A stretch of DNA of 64,000 bases from Schistocephalus solidus. Taxonomy: Eukaryota > Platyhelminthes > Cestoda > Diphyllobothriidea > Diphyllobothriidae. Below are positions 37,090-49,500 of the stretch, piece after piece (positions within the stretch are counted from its first letter, which is position 1; each line of letters opens with the position of its first letter). The stretch lies in NCBI GenBank assembly GCA_017591395.1, contig WEDG01007696.1, forward strand, positions 1 through 64,000, written 5' to 3'. Both the position numbers and the translations under genes were made by a program. The notes under the pieces were generated by a model. That model saw nothing but the letters and a program-made list of their open reading frames with translations, made no database searches and had not been told where the DNA came from.

Positions 37090-37780
37090 AAATACTAATT
37101 TTTAGACAGTGGATGACGGTTACCATTAAATATGCACACATTCACGAAAAATATCAAATCAATCAGAAACCGATACAAATACACCGAGAAAAAATTCAAC
37201 TTAATAATGGGTGATCTTCCGCTAAGCCAAAAGGAGATACTAAAGAGAAAATTAATTTGACAGGAAGGGGCAGGTATTGGAAGAAAAGCTGGTCTGTCGA
37301 AAGTTGGAATATTTCTGTCAAATGCGTAAATTTAATCTACAGAAATGCATAGAAACCCATGCAATCAGTCCCGCGAGTAAACCAATTTACGCGACACAAC
37401 GATTTAGATGTCCTTTTAGATAATCTCTCAAGGGTATATATAATCAATAATTAGTTTAATAGGTAGCTTGAAATGAATTGCTGCGTATATCGGGCCCATA
37501 CAACGGTCTTTCTAGTTAAGGACATGATTAATGTGTTCAGTTGGGTCTTCGGTTCCAATAGGATTCTCTTTAAAAGGGTCGGCAGTCAGAAGGAATTTTG
37601 GGGCAATTAATATTGCAAAAACACCACTTTGAATCCCAATCTCATACGACTGATTTAGCATGGAATACTAAATCTAGTTCATGTTCCAACCGCAAAGCGA
37701 ATGCCAAGCCTTATCTATTATTTAACTCTAACCTTAGTTCAGTAGACGCTGGGACAAAAGCTTTAAACCGGCAAGACAAC
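37090..37780. other. No gene recognised
   Basis: AT-rich sequence between the R-family repeat and the SINE at 37.79 kb; no element or exon was identified. Confidence 0.4.
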
Positions 37781-37784
37781 AAGC

Positions 37785-37940
37785 CCGTGACTCAATGGTT
37801 AGAGCGTTGGATTTCTGATCAACGGGTCGCGTGTCCGATCCTCGGGTGGGGCACCACCTGAGGTTGGGTATAACTGGCTGATGATTGCTAATAAGCCTGA
37901 AATGGTCATTCCAGTTTCCCTCGTTTTTGTCGATAATATT
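37785..37940 (+). repeat. tRNA-headed SINE-like repeat
   Basis: The head AAGCCCGTGACTCAATGGTT with AGAGCGTTGG, then the body CTGGCTGATGATTGCTAATA and GTCATTCCAGTTTCCC, end at TTTTTGTCGATAATATTCA. A hammerhead-like motif follows within a few bases. Confidence 0.85.
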
Positions 37941-37942
37941 CA

Positions 37943-38000
37943 CCAGAAATTTATTCGTCTGACGTTTCGTATTAGTGCTCGAACCCATCATCAGAGACTA
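37943..38000 (-). ncRNA. Hammerhead-like motif (copy 1)
   Basis: On the minus strand: stem I GTCT, core CTGATGA, extra T, stem II region GGGTTCGAGCACTAATAC, GAAA, C, then GTC and AGAC closing stem I (GTCT/AGAC, 4 bp). Stem III is essentially absent. Stem II is decayed here but perfect in the copies at 47.2 and 57.6 kb. Cleavage activity is not shown. Confidence 0.5.
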
Positions 38001-38356
38001 CCCAACACTCGATAAATCCCTCAGTTTCACATCTGCTGCATTCAAGGGAGGACCATATACCAGCTACAAGCATTGCATTGGTGAAATTCACTCTAACTCA
38101 ACGTAACTCCTGTGGGAAGAGAAAATGCCCGATGAATGAATGAATCCCTTCCGGGCATGTCACTGCGTTTTGTAAATGCGCGCTATGATCGCCCACGAGG
38201 ATCAGGCCTAGGAATTAGTTTGCCAAGATTTAATTATCCGCAGGTGGTAAAGTAAACAATAGCTCGGCTATCTGAGGCATGAATGCATCCAAAGTTTTCA
38301 TTTTTCAAAAGAACTAGATCAGCCGACTGGATAAAAGGAAGCTCAGTTGTAGCATT

Positions 38357-38362
38357 TTTATT
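38357..38362 (-). terminator. Candidate polyadenylation signal of the kinase gene
   Basis: AATAAA on the minus strand lies about 135 bases after the stop codon of the kinase gene. It is the first canonical hexamer I noticed downstream. Confidence 0.45.
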
Positions 38363-38496
38363 TTCTGCCTCCTAAAAACCCCAAACCGACAGAAATAGCA
38401 GTACACAGAGGGATAGAAAGAGTATGCAAGGTAAGAGCTGATTCAAGAGATTCAGTGGAACAGTGTCCAAAACCAACTAAGCCGCGGAACTTCTCC

Positions 38497-38639
38497 CTAC
38501 AAGGTTGCCTCCAGTTCAAGTATCTTCTTAACGCCCTCAGCCATTTCGATGGCGGCTTCGAGTTCGGTCAGACCCAGGCGACGCTCATTGCTGAGATCGT
38601 AAACGCCACCGACCGACTCCGTGTGCTCTCCGTAGGCGC
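38497..38639 (-). CDS. Kinase exon 6 (C-terminus)
   Basis: The acceptor is TGCATTTCAAG, phase 1 in. The exon encodes [20 protein letters not shown], then [17 protein letters not shown] and [10 protein letters not shown], with the stop at 38497-38499. The GEHTES glutamate is the second catalytic carboxylate of the family. Confidence 0.93.
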
Positions 38640-41600
38640 CTTGAAATGCAGGGAAAATTAAGCACAAAATAAAGGAAAATTGTGCACAGACGGCAACCAT
38701 AGAGGATTCTGCACTACAGAGCTTTGTGGATAAAGACGGAAACACCGGTTTCGTGTTTATTTTATCACCTTCGGATTGTCAAACCATGAGCTCTGGCGGA
38801 GGGTGGGGAGTATATAGAGAAAGGAGTTTTCGAAGTTTACTACTCTACAATTAAACCATTGCCCGTGGGTTTAGGTCGGAACTATCCAAGGGCAAATGCG
38901 AGCATTAGTCACCGGTTTAACCCATTTGCATGGGTGAATAGGAGCTTGGCGTTTCGCCTTTAGCCTCCAACTTAGACCCATTTAAGAGCAATCTATGTTC
39001 TAAAAGGAGTCTGACTTTAATTGAACAGGAACGGAAAAGCGTTCATTCTGTCATCTGTTCTTCAACGTTCATGCCCCAATGGGTGCCCCTGTTAAGTCAG
39101 ATGACTATTTTCCTCTGCCTTGAAGTCGGATTCTTTGTCATGGACATAGGGCATAAAGGACATCTTAAGAATGGTAAAATCTCAGTCCTGAATGTATCGG
39201 CCAGATGCATAAGACCTCAATCTACAGACATCAGGGCAATACCAGCGAACTAGGTGCAAAATACATTGTATGAAACACCATTATAACAAAACGTATGAGC
39301 TAGGATTACAGAAAGGCCTAGAAAAAGTAGAAATTGAGGGTCAAGTTTCGCCGTCTGACTTTTGCGTTTCGCCGATAAAACAACCGAAGAAGGCCCTTTG
39401 CAGTACTTGTCAAGGCGTCCCTTCTGCGACGACAGGAACCCCAGGAAGACGGTACTCGACGCGTCCGCAATTTGCGGATAGTGTAACGCCCCTCAGCAGA
39501 GGTCGGCCTTTGAATGAGACGAATAAGTAGTCACTGCTATTTACCACTCTGTTCATATAAGCTACAACAAGAGGGTCATTTGCAAACGACGCCTGCACCG
39601 TTTGGAAGAAAACCTGGCACAATTTTGCGACGCATTCACGGATGACCGTTCATGATGTCAGCAGTTGCAGCTTTCGGTTATCATATCATATTTATCTCCT
39701 GCGTACTATTTTTATTCACAGTGGATAGAGGCCTTTTTGCTGAAAATTTTGAAATGCCACTTTCAAAATAAAGCGTATCTCTAACTCGCTCTCTCTCCCT
39801 CTCTCTCTCGGATTCAAACAAAGATGGTAGCACACCGATGTAGGCAGTTTTAACATGTGGACCACGTGTGCGCCTGTTTGGGTTGACCATCTGAAGAGGG
39901 AAAGGCATTAATACCCCGAAATTTCGTGGAGTTTGCTTTCCTAGATCGGCTATTCCAACAGCAAACATTGATATTGGCCGTTCGGGCGACGTGTACCGTG
40001 GTGAGGACACGGTGTGAATCAGCTGTGTTAACAGCAGGGTTTCCGTTTTAGAGGTCGGTGGGGGTATGTGTGAGGACACAGGATTAACGTCCGCCTCTCT
40101 GACGTGGAGACGCAAAGGAGGGTCTTACCGCGAAGCGCCTGGACCCTAGGGCTGACCAACACAGTGACCCCTTCGTGACCGCCCCTTGACCAAGTTAGAG
40201 CAAGAGCGAGACGGACGGTCAATCACTCCGTCCCCTCATAAACCAGATCGCGGACACAAGGCACCAGACTAGATCGCGAGTCTCCATGTGTCGGCTTGGC
40301 TTCCACACTGCTGGATGAATGTTAGCGGTCGGTGACAGCGAAATCTTGTGGCAGCAACTGCAGCGTTTTCGATCTGATGCCTTGTGGACCGATCAATTGG
40401 CTTGGATTTATTTTAGGGCATTCAAGTTTAGCACCGCTCTAATCGAGGTGAGGCGCGAAGTTAGTTAACAGGAGCCCACTGCCGCACAGTGGCGAATTGG
40501 TTTTTGGTCGAGCGCTTTTTCGCCCATCTGCTTGAATGGGATTCGAAAAATACCCACAACTCAAGTCGAACATTTCCGTTACAGGGCCTTTCGACACTAG
40601 ATTAAAATCCAGCAAATTTTACAACGGTAATATATCGATTATATCATTACCGCTACTGCAGGAGTCAAAAGTTTTTACGGAATTCGATGAGTACCACGAA
40701 GCCTTCTTATGGTGACATAAATATTTATTGCCGATACAAGCGAAAGTGCGAGTTCCAGGGAGTAATTGAGAAGAAGTACACGCGGGTGGGAAAGGCTGGA
40801 TTAGTTTGTAGTTACCCCACATCCCAGAAGGATACTTGTTGTCAGGAGTCAGACGTCGGCTCAGAGGAGTATCTTGGCATGCCTTGGTGGACTTTTGCCG
40901 TAAGTGCGTTCGGCTCCCACTTAAAGGCGATTTGTTATGATGGGAGTACGAAACAGTAGCGGCACAACTATATCGGGAGCATTGAGAGCATTTAAAATGC
41001 TACCACGTTGAGTGAGTAACGTGACCAAAACAACCCGTATCATACAGGGTTCGTATAAATATTCAATGGGTGGGGAGGTGCTATAAAAGCAAGTTCAACT
41101 GAAAAAAAAACAATAAATCAATGTTATATAATGTTAGTATTATATCTTGTTTCAATAATATATTTTCGAGGCAGTTAATTCCGACCCAGAGTTGGTGACT
41201 CGAATCGGGTCTTAGTTTTTACGAAATTTTAGTTATGTCCTCGCCCTTGGATCCAAATTTCGGCGCATTGCCGGCTGCTACCGCAGGTTTCTGTCAGTCT
41301 GATCCAACTGAAAGCCGGAAGGCGGACGTTGCGCGTGTCAGCAAGCAGTAGATTTGACAGTGAGTGAAAAGGCCCACCAGCGACCCACGATTTGGTTGCA
41401 GACGTGACTTGCACGCAAATTCATTCCTTGTGAAACATTTGTCCCTCTATTCCCATACACAAGGCGATCCGAGGACCATACAAAGTCAGGACGACCTGGG
41501 GTTAGCGTGAGCCCCGTGATCAAAATGCCTACGGATCACCTACGCGTGCCATGCACGACCTCGTTCCGATCCATATGTGCCAGGATTCCCTGTCAGAGGC

Positions 41601-42911
41601 TAGACTGTCGTACAGATCTGATTATGAAGAAGCCAGTGTTATCTGACCCTCAGTCCCGATAGAGCCTAGGTTACTAATCTTGTAGTGCCGGAATCGAAGG
41701 GCTGCCCTTTAGAAATATAATGTTTGTGAGACGCCAGCATGGAACCACGTGGCTTTGGCGTCACGGCTCCAAAGTCCCTCTTCGCCTGGCGGGAGAACTT
41801 TAAAGGGGTTGCATTTGTATACCTCTGGCGGAAGTAAAGATCAGTTAGATGAAACAATCGGTGCAAATGCACCACTCAGCCGGCCGCTCGCATTAGCTTG
41901 CACTAACTGGTTTCTCATTAACTCTGGATGTATTGGCTAGACTGAAAATATGTCCTTTACAGTCACGATGGCATGAAAGCGAACTAACAACCACTCAAGT
42001 ATAAGGGCTCTACCGATGGAAAGGCACTATTCGAGACAGGCTTTACACGGATATGTGATTACAGTTCTGTCAAGTACACATAATAACATGATCACCTAAC
42101 CGAATTACCTGACTAGTAATCCGAGTTGCTGACCTGCCAGTTCACCTACTCGATTGACACTCTACATTGACCTGTGATCACCGAGCTACATGGTCGTTTG
42201 CTCTGTCAATTCGGTTTTTAGAATTGAAAGCAAAAACAAGTGTTGCTGCCGGGGTGGGGTGAGGGGAGGCGGGGGGAGAATGGGGACTGGTTTCAATGAA
42301 TTAATTCACAAAAACAGTATTCAGTAGGCTCACCTCTTGCTTCGAGGCCATGCTGTTTGCAGATATCGTCTAGCTTAGTCTTGTCGGCAGACAATTTGGG
42401 CACGCGGGCATGAACGCTGGCGCGCATTGACGTCCCCAGATTGGACGGGCAGCAGTTGAGGTAGCCATACTTGTCGCTGTGGCAGAACTGCACTCGCGAC
42501 TCGATGGCTTTGAGACCCTTTGGAGGAACCAAAAATAACTCTCTTAAGTCACAAAAGGAAACTATCGATAAAACTGACAAAATACTGCTGTTTCAAGCGG
42601 CGTGAAGGTGTTTTCATTCTCGAGGCCATTAGGACAAGAATAAAGTGAAAAAGGAGGCTAGGCTCGACAACAGTTTTGCACTTCGTTATGTCTCATTTAC
42701 TAGTCAACGGTCACTCATGACAAGCGAGCACAACCTGGGATACTCGCGGCATTCAGGTCTGTTGTCCTTCTGCGTATGAGTGATTATGCTAGTCATTCAG
42801 TTTTCTAATTTTGTGCTGGTAAATTAAGTAACAGACATGTGTTGAATGCAAAATGCTGTTATTTTCTAGACAGCACTGGTAAGCTATCCCAAGTGAGCTC
42901 AGAAATTCCTA

Positions 42912-42955
<44 letters not shown>

Positions 42956-43480
42956 GGGTTCGAATCCCAGGTGTTCCACACTTGGGATTGGGTATGACTG
43001 GCTGATGACGGCTAATAAGCCAGAAATGGCCATTCCGATCTCCCTTGTCTTTGTCGGTTCCACATTATCAACATATGCTACACGTCGCTATGCGACTGCC
43101 TGTGAGTACTCTAGTCTGAGTTCCAGGGCACAACGGAACATAAATGTTCCTTAAGCAGATCGGTGAGCCACACACTATCATCATATTCCCGATCGCAACC
43201 GACAAAGCAACGAGCCCGTGGCTCAATGGTAGAGCGTTCGACTAAATACCAAAGGTCGTTGGTTCGAATCCCAGGTGTTCCACACTTGGGATTGGGTATG
43301 ACTGGCTGATGACGGCTAATAAGCCAGAAATGGCCATTCCGGTCTGCCTTGTCTTTGTCGGTTCCACATTATCAACATATGCTACACGTCGCTATGCGAC
43401 TGCCTGTGAGTACTCTAGTCTGAGTTCCAGGGCACAACGGAACATAAATGTTCCTTAAGCAGATCGGTGAGCCACACACT

Positions 43481-43513
<33 letters not shown>

Positions 43514-46500
43514 CCAAAAACCTTCCGTCTCAGTTACGGTATTGAAAAGCTAATTCGGCAAACACGTGTTTACAACAATTCATGATTGGGCCTACACGGT
43601 TACAGGGATAATGACAGTATGAGAAGTAGACAGGGTTTATAAGGGTCTTATGGTTAATGTTCATCGCCTTCAGGCCGCCCGCATGGCGAGGTCGGCGTGT
43701 TGACGTCATTAGCACTGAGGGAGAAAGGAGAGCAGGCTACGGTGTTAACGATGTTTGTAGGCTGGGTACTAGGCGCGAACATGAAACGTTCAGTCCGCGT
43801 AATTTACAGTGGTGTTAGCTCCCCGAACTCGACCTATGAACAGCGTCCACAGCCTATCCTACCTCCCTTATCCTCAGTCCCAATGACCTCAACATGCCGA
43901 CCTCGCCACGTGAGCGATGTGAGAACAGTGGTTATTAACCATAAGACCCTTATGAACCCTGTCCATCTCCTATGGCAAGGTCATCGGATGAATTACTGAA
44001 AAAACATGGTTGCCGAATTAAATTTTCAAGTTTAACATGGGAATATTCACAGAACTCAAACAGTTACGGTTTTTTCAGTTCGAAAACTTACATTGCTCTA
44101 TCGACTCTAAACGAATGAATAAATTGAAAGTAATTCCTTGTCCAAAATATTCTGTACCTTTAAGTGTAAAATAAAAACTGTCTTAACTATTACCTTTTAA
44201 CCGGTCCTTTTTGCAGCACCAATTAAATTTTGAGTATAAAAGCGAGTAGCAACTACTGTCTCAAGGCAATATTAGGCGGGTGCTCTTGCTCCTATTTTAG
44301 GAGTTTCGAAAGCAATCGCTGAATATTAGAACCGTGAACTAATAAAATTCTCGCCTGTCTTTAAAAATGACTGCAATCATTGAGGTCATGTAGGAAGGGG
44401 CACTTTTGTTTGAGAAAGCTCTGGATGTTGTAGAAGATTTTTTCGATTAACCAGCATGTCACGGTGGAAGAATTAACTTGGCCTTATTTTATATGGTTTT
44501 GAGTGGTGTACTTCAATTGAACTATCATTTAAAATCAGCATTCTATGTTCAGGGAATGCGTGAGAGGCACCGGATAGTTAAGCGGGCTTGTCTATGTCAT
44601 CCAGCATCTTGAAGTTGACCTTCTGAGGTATTATCCACGTGAAAGTTGATAACATTGTCACCTTATATAAGGGCATAGTTCAAGTAAATTCTTATCCAGT
44701 TTTTACAGATTCAACTGGACAACCTAATGAACCTCAGTCTGATGGCCTTCTATAATCCATCGAGAGGGTAAAAATTTAGTAGATGGTGGGAAAGGACTAC
44801 CAGAATGGAGTTCAGTTGTAAGACTACTTGTTTCATGATCGTTAAGCCTGTAGAGAAAGCACATTGAAACGGTTCTACGTCTTCGGGGCAAAAGACTGCT
44901 GACGGTAGTTTCTCCATCGTTATCAATGAGAAGCTCCACTGTTAATATGAACGAATGACAGGGACAGAAATTGTGGATACCTGACGAGAGTGATGAACCC
45001 ATCTGACGTCCGTCATTCGCGCTCGAGCGTACCATACGCGAGGAATAAGGGATTCAAATAAGTGTTTCCGGCTCGCTCACGATAAATTCATCTCCCAGCT
45101 ATTATAGAAAAATCGTTTGACCAAACAAGCATTTTGAAGGACAGTCCTAGGAGTCCGTAAACTAATTGCTTACAAGGTAGTCGTCACGACTCTCAGCAAG
45201 ACCCGCTTCTTTTGGCAAGAACAACTGAATTGATTAGGGACGATACACCCCCTTCTGGAGCGACCGTCCAAATGCATAGAGGAGTCGACCTCCCTATCAA
45301 GAAAGGCATGGCTAAACAATCATCTTGCCTCCCGTATCAAACCGGCGATCATCTCATGAACATGAGACTCTCGCGTCAGGGAGGGATATTCAACACAACC
45401 ACCAGCACCTACATCTCCCTGATCACGAGCCCAGACGACGTGCAGAGCAAGTTTTATCACCATGCATACGCCATCCTTGCGTCTGAGTCGAAGACAGACA
45501 AATTGCTTGGCCTCACCGAGTTTACTGTCCACGTAGGCATGTCATACTATCTAGATGGAGTGTTCGGTGGCCCCGTACTTGGCGGCCACAACAGCAACGG
45601 GCTCGTTTCAGGCGTTCACAAAATCACACCTTTCCCTCGCCAGCAACCTCTTCTGTTTTCCAAGCGGATGGAGAATACAGCGCTAATGCAAAGACGACCT
45701 GTGTTGCGGAATGCTGGACTGATTACCACCTTTTTGACTCGACCATCGGGTCGCAAATTTGACCTCGCAAGCGACCTCAACGTCAGAAAGCATCCCTTAA
45801 GTTACATAATGTATTATTTTGCACGACTACATGCGAATTTGATTTTAATAACCACTATAGTTTCAAGCTTGAACGCACGCACGTCCTGGGAGTGCAGCAG
45901 GAGTCGGAAGTGAAGATCAAGCTGGAAGCAAGCCAACAGTAAGCCAACCCTGCTGTCGCCTTGGAAGTCCTTGGACACATACACTCCGACAGCATCAAGA
46001 CTCGTTTGAAGCCAATAAGAACAATTTCTGTTCTGAGAGAAAAATAGGCTGCACACAACTTACACCAACAACCGGACTAGCGCGAGAAAAGCCTTATTCC
46101 TTTGATGCTGATGCCTAGCTCAGCAGCAACAGAGAACAATGCAAAACGAATGGCTGACTAGCCGAGTAGACTAAATCGATAGATACAGTGACAAAAGACC
46201 TCTTTTCGGACGGCGCCCCTGTTCAGCTCCACTAGATCAGTCATGATCGCAGCCACACCAAATACAAGTAGGCAGAAATCTACCCTGAGAGAAATCACAG
46301 ACTAGGGTGTTGGACCGAACAGGTTCGGCGCGTCCTCAGCCGTCCACCTAAATATAATATGCGGGGAAGCCATGAATATATTGTCGAAAATGGGGTTCAA
46401 TGCTGATCTTGGGGGCCATTCAGCAATCGAAGCACTGCAAAAGATGCCCAGTGGCAAATTAGAACCCGAGTTAATTGCAACCAAAATCCATGCACAAGGT

Positions 46501-49500
46501 GTCCCTCTAACCACAGCGAAATTGCCTCGTTAGTGCAAGGTATTCGGCGAAAAGAGTAAATCCCGCAACAGTGCAGCCGTGGCGCAATGATTAGTGTTGG
46601 ATTTCCCATCTACAGGTCGCGGGTTCGAGCCTCGGGTGGTCCACCACCTGGGATTGGGTATGAATAGATGATAAAGGTTAATGGGGCAGAAATGGCCATT
46701 CCAGTCCCCTTTGCCTTCATGGGCATTTTTCATCTGACTTTACCACTACTAGCCGATATGCCGCATGCTGACTGGACTCTAGAGTTAGCCCCAAGACAGA
46801 ACGGGGCGAGTGAGTTCCGTTAGTGATCGGTGAGCGTTCATAAACGAATGTTAAGACTCTCTATCTAAACCGTCAGGAAAATGAGCCTGTGGCTTAATGC
46901 CTAGAGCGTTGTTCTGGTCAATGGGTCGCGGGTTCGAGCGACGTGCGGTGCACCGCCTGGAGTTGAGTATGACTGGCTGATGACGGTTAATGAGCCAGAA
47001 ATGAACGTTCCAGTCGTCTCTGCCTCTATCTGCATTGCTCATCCGTTCTTCGTTTGTACGGAAGCAAGAGAAACCTGCAAATCTTCGAACACCCCTACTG
47101 CATCTCTTCTCAGTCCTGCCCACGACCTACTCAATCCCTTGAATACATGTTGAGGAAGGTCTCCTTATGAAAACCCAATAGAGCTTCCAGAAGCAGGAGA
47201 AGATGCCACTGGACAAAGCAGTTTACGGGCCTGACGTTCTGGATTCTCACTCGAACCCATCCTCAGAGGCAGCCGCAGATGATCCAGCGATCACATCTTC
47301 TCCTCCTTAGCTGCTATCTGGAACGTACTTGTTCGCTTCCATCAGCTACAAGACAAGCAAATAGCAGTGAGGACCAGCAGGTGTACTTAGCACCTACGCT
47401 ATGCGCTTGAGCGGTCACGAAATTCCGAGATGGATAGGAACGTGTACAAGCGACTGTTCTACGGTGCTTAACCGCACGTCAGATAAAAGTAAACGTCAAT
47501 GGGCACACGAACAAAACTCTCAAGCATCTGTCTATCCGGGCATACGTTAAGTAGAAGTGGCAAGCTTGCTATGCTACTGTTAGTACTGGAGCAGAAATCC
47601 TAGAAGCTAAGAAAATATCGAAGGTCATATCAAGGCAAGGTGCATGCAAGACTCTAATGCCTCTACACCGAATTCGTGAATTTCTATTGTTTTCCACACT
47701 GTCAACTAATACGTAGGGTACGGGTTGAGCTTTTGGAGCATTTTAGAAGCTTTTACAACGCTAAAAAGGCCAACTGCCCACCCACCCATCATCAGCATAA
47801 GCACTGGAGACATCATGGTAACACCGTGTTTCAGTTCAGGTTTCAACAGTACGACATTTTCGTAGCTATGACAGACGTTATGCCACCAGGACACAAGACA
47901 CATCCATCGTTAATAAAGATGACAGAATGCCAACTTGACCCCCTTGTTACCGCACATACAGTCACTTATTACCCTGCTCCGTCACCTGTGTCTTCATCAC
48001 AGGGTCACTGAGGAAGCAGGAACTGGACCCCCGACTAACATCTGTCACACATTCCCCCAAAGCTCACACCGCGTCAGGACACGCGGTCATCGCGTCAGCC
48101 TTCTCTGTCGTATGCGCAAACACAAAGCATTCAGTAAAACAGCGTGGTAAAGGCTTCTCATGTAAAACCTCCCTTTAAACAAACACACACAGACACATGC
48201 AAACACGTTTGAGCTATATATGGACTTATTCGGTCACAAGAACATCAACTATCGGTAACAAATAGCGTCGCTTGTGCAACAACCATGTGATGCAATCTAC
48301 CAGCATTGCTATCAGAAATGAAACGGCGTACATGAGAATGTGTGCATCTCAGTTACTTGGCAACTGTGATTCAGTTTTGAAATGGAGAAGCTGTGGCAGA
48401 ATGAGACCTTCCGGTCACAGCTACTGCTGCGTCCAAACTCACCAACAGTCGGCTTAAGGCTCAATCAGTTCACTGGCGCATGGGGAGAGTTAGGGAGGTC
48501 GAGCCTACGGCACATTGGAAGATTTCCCCCTAGGATCGTAGCTCGGGAGGCTGGCAGCTGACAGTGGAACTTGGTGCTTCTTTAAAACTAGGGTCAGACA
48601 TCAATAGCTTCCTCGAGCCTCGGGTGGTGTAAAATCTGGGCTTGGGTGTGACATGCTGGTGACGGCTAATGAGCCAGACATGGTAATTCCAGTCTCCCTG
48701 GTCTTTGTGACCATTTATAATCTGCCTTTACTACTATTAGCCGCTATGAGGCTGCTAGCGGGGCTCGAGAATGAGCCTCAAGGCAACACGAGGCGAGTAC
48801 GATCCATTAGCAATCGGTGAGCATTCGTCAGCTTCTCCTTTATCCTCGTGACGTGGTGCGTGAGATCTCAGCCAAACTTTCTCTGAATGAAACCAGCCGC
48901 ATGTGTGGTTAGGATAAAAGTTATGTGTGGAACGTGCGGAGCGGCTGCTTACTCTTTTCAGGCACTGTCAGGTTGTAGTGTGTATGGCCCGCGTAGACGG
49001 GTTGTTAAACCTTGCCAGACAGTGAACCCGTGGCTATCTCCAGTCATCTTAATATTGCCTTTCCATCGATTCAAGATGGTCGAGGAAAGAGTGAGTTAGA
49101 GGAAGAGATCTCCGTAGGTGCTCTTACTAATTCCCGAGCAAACACCAGTGTTGTGCCCACTACATGGGCACGTGGTGGAGGCCGTCGTTTGCTACAGTCA
49201 AAATGTCGGCGTGTCGTGCTTATAAATGCTGCTAGTACTGATCTCCAAGTTTCTTTAGCTCCAGTAAAAATCTGCAAAGAGTGGGGCGCGAGCAATGTAA
49301 TCGATAGCTTGCTAAATAACAGAGCTAGAGTTAGTATTGTTTTTTTGGGAACTGCTTCAGAGGGAGCCTACATCGCGGTAAGGAGTAATCATCCGTCAGG
49401 AGGTTAACAGAGCAGTTAACTGTTGGGACTGCTTGGGAAAGAAAACTTTTGCAGGATGCAGACAACTCACCCTGATGAGACGGGCGTAGGTTGCGGCCAA

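Noticed and set aside
42912..43512. CRISPR-like array
   Set aside because: The repeated units are 303 bp tandem SINE copies, not short repeats with unique spacers, and the DNA is eukaryotic.
45212..45913. The longest open frame (233 codons) as a host gene
   Set aside because: Its block order matches a decayed LINE endonuclease and it lies antisense in a kinase intron with catalytic residues lost.
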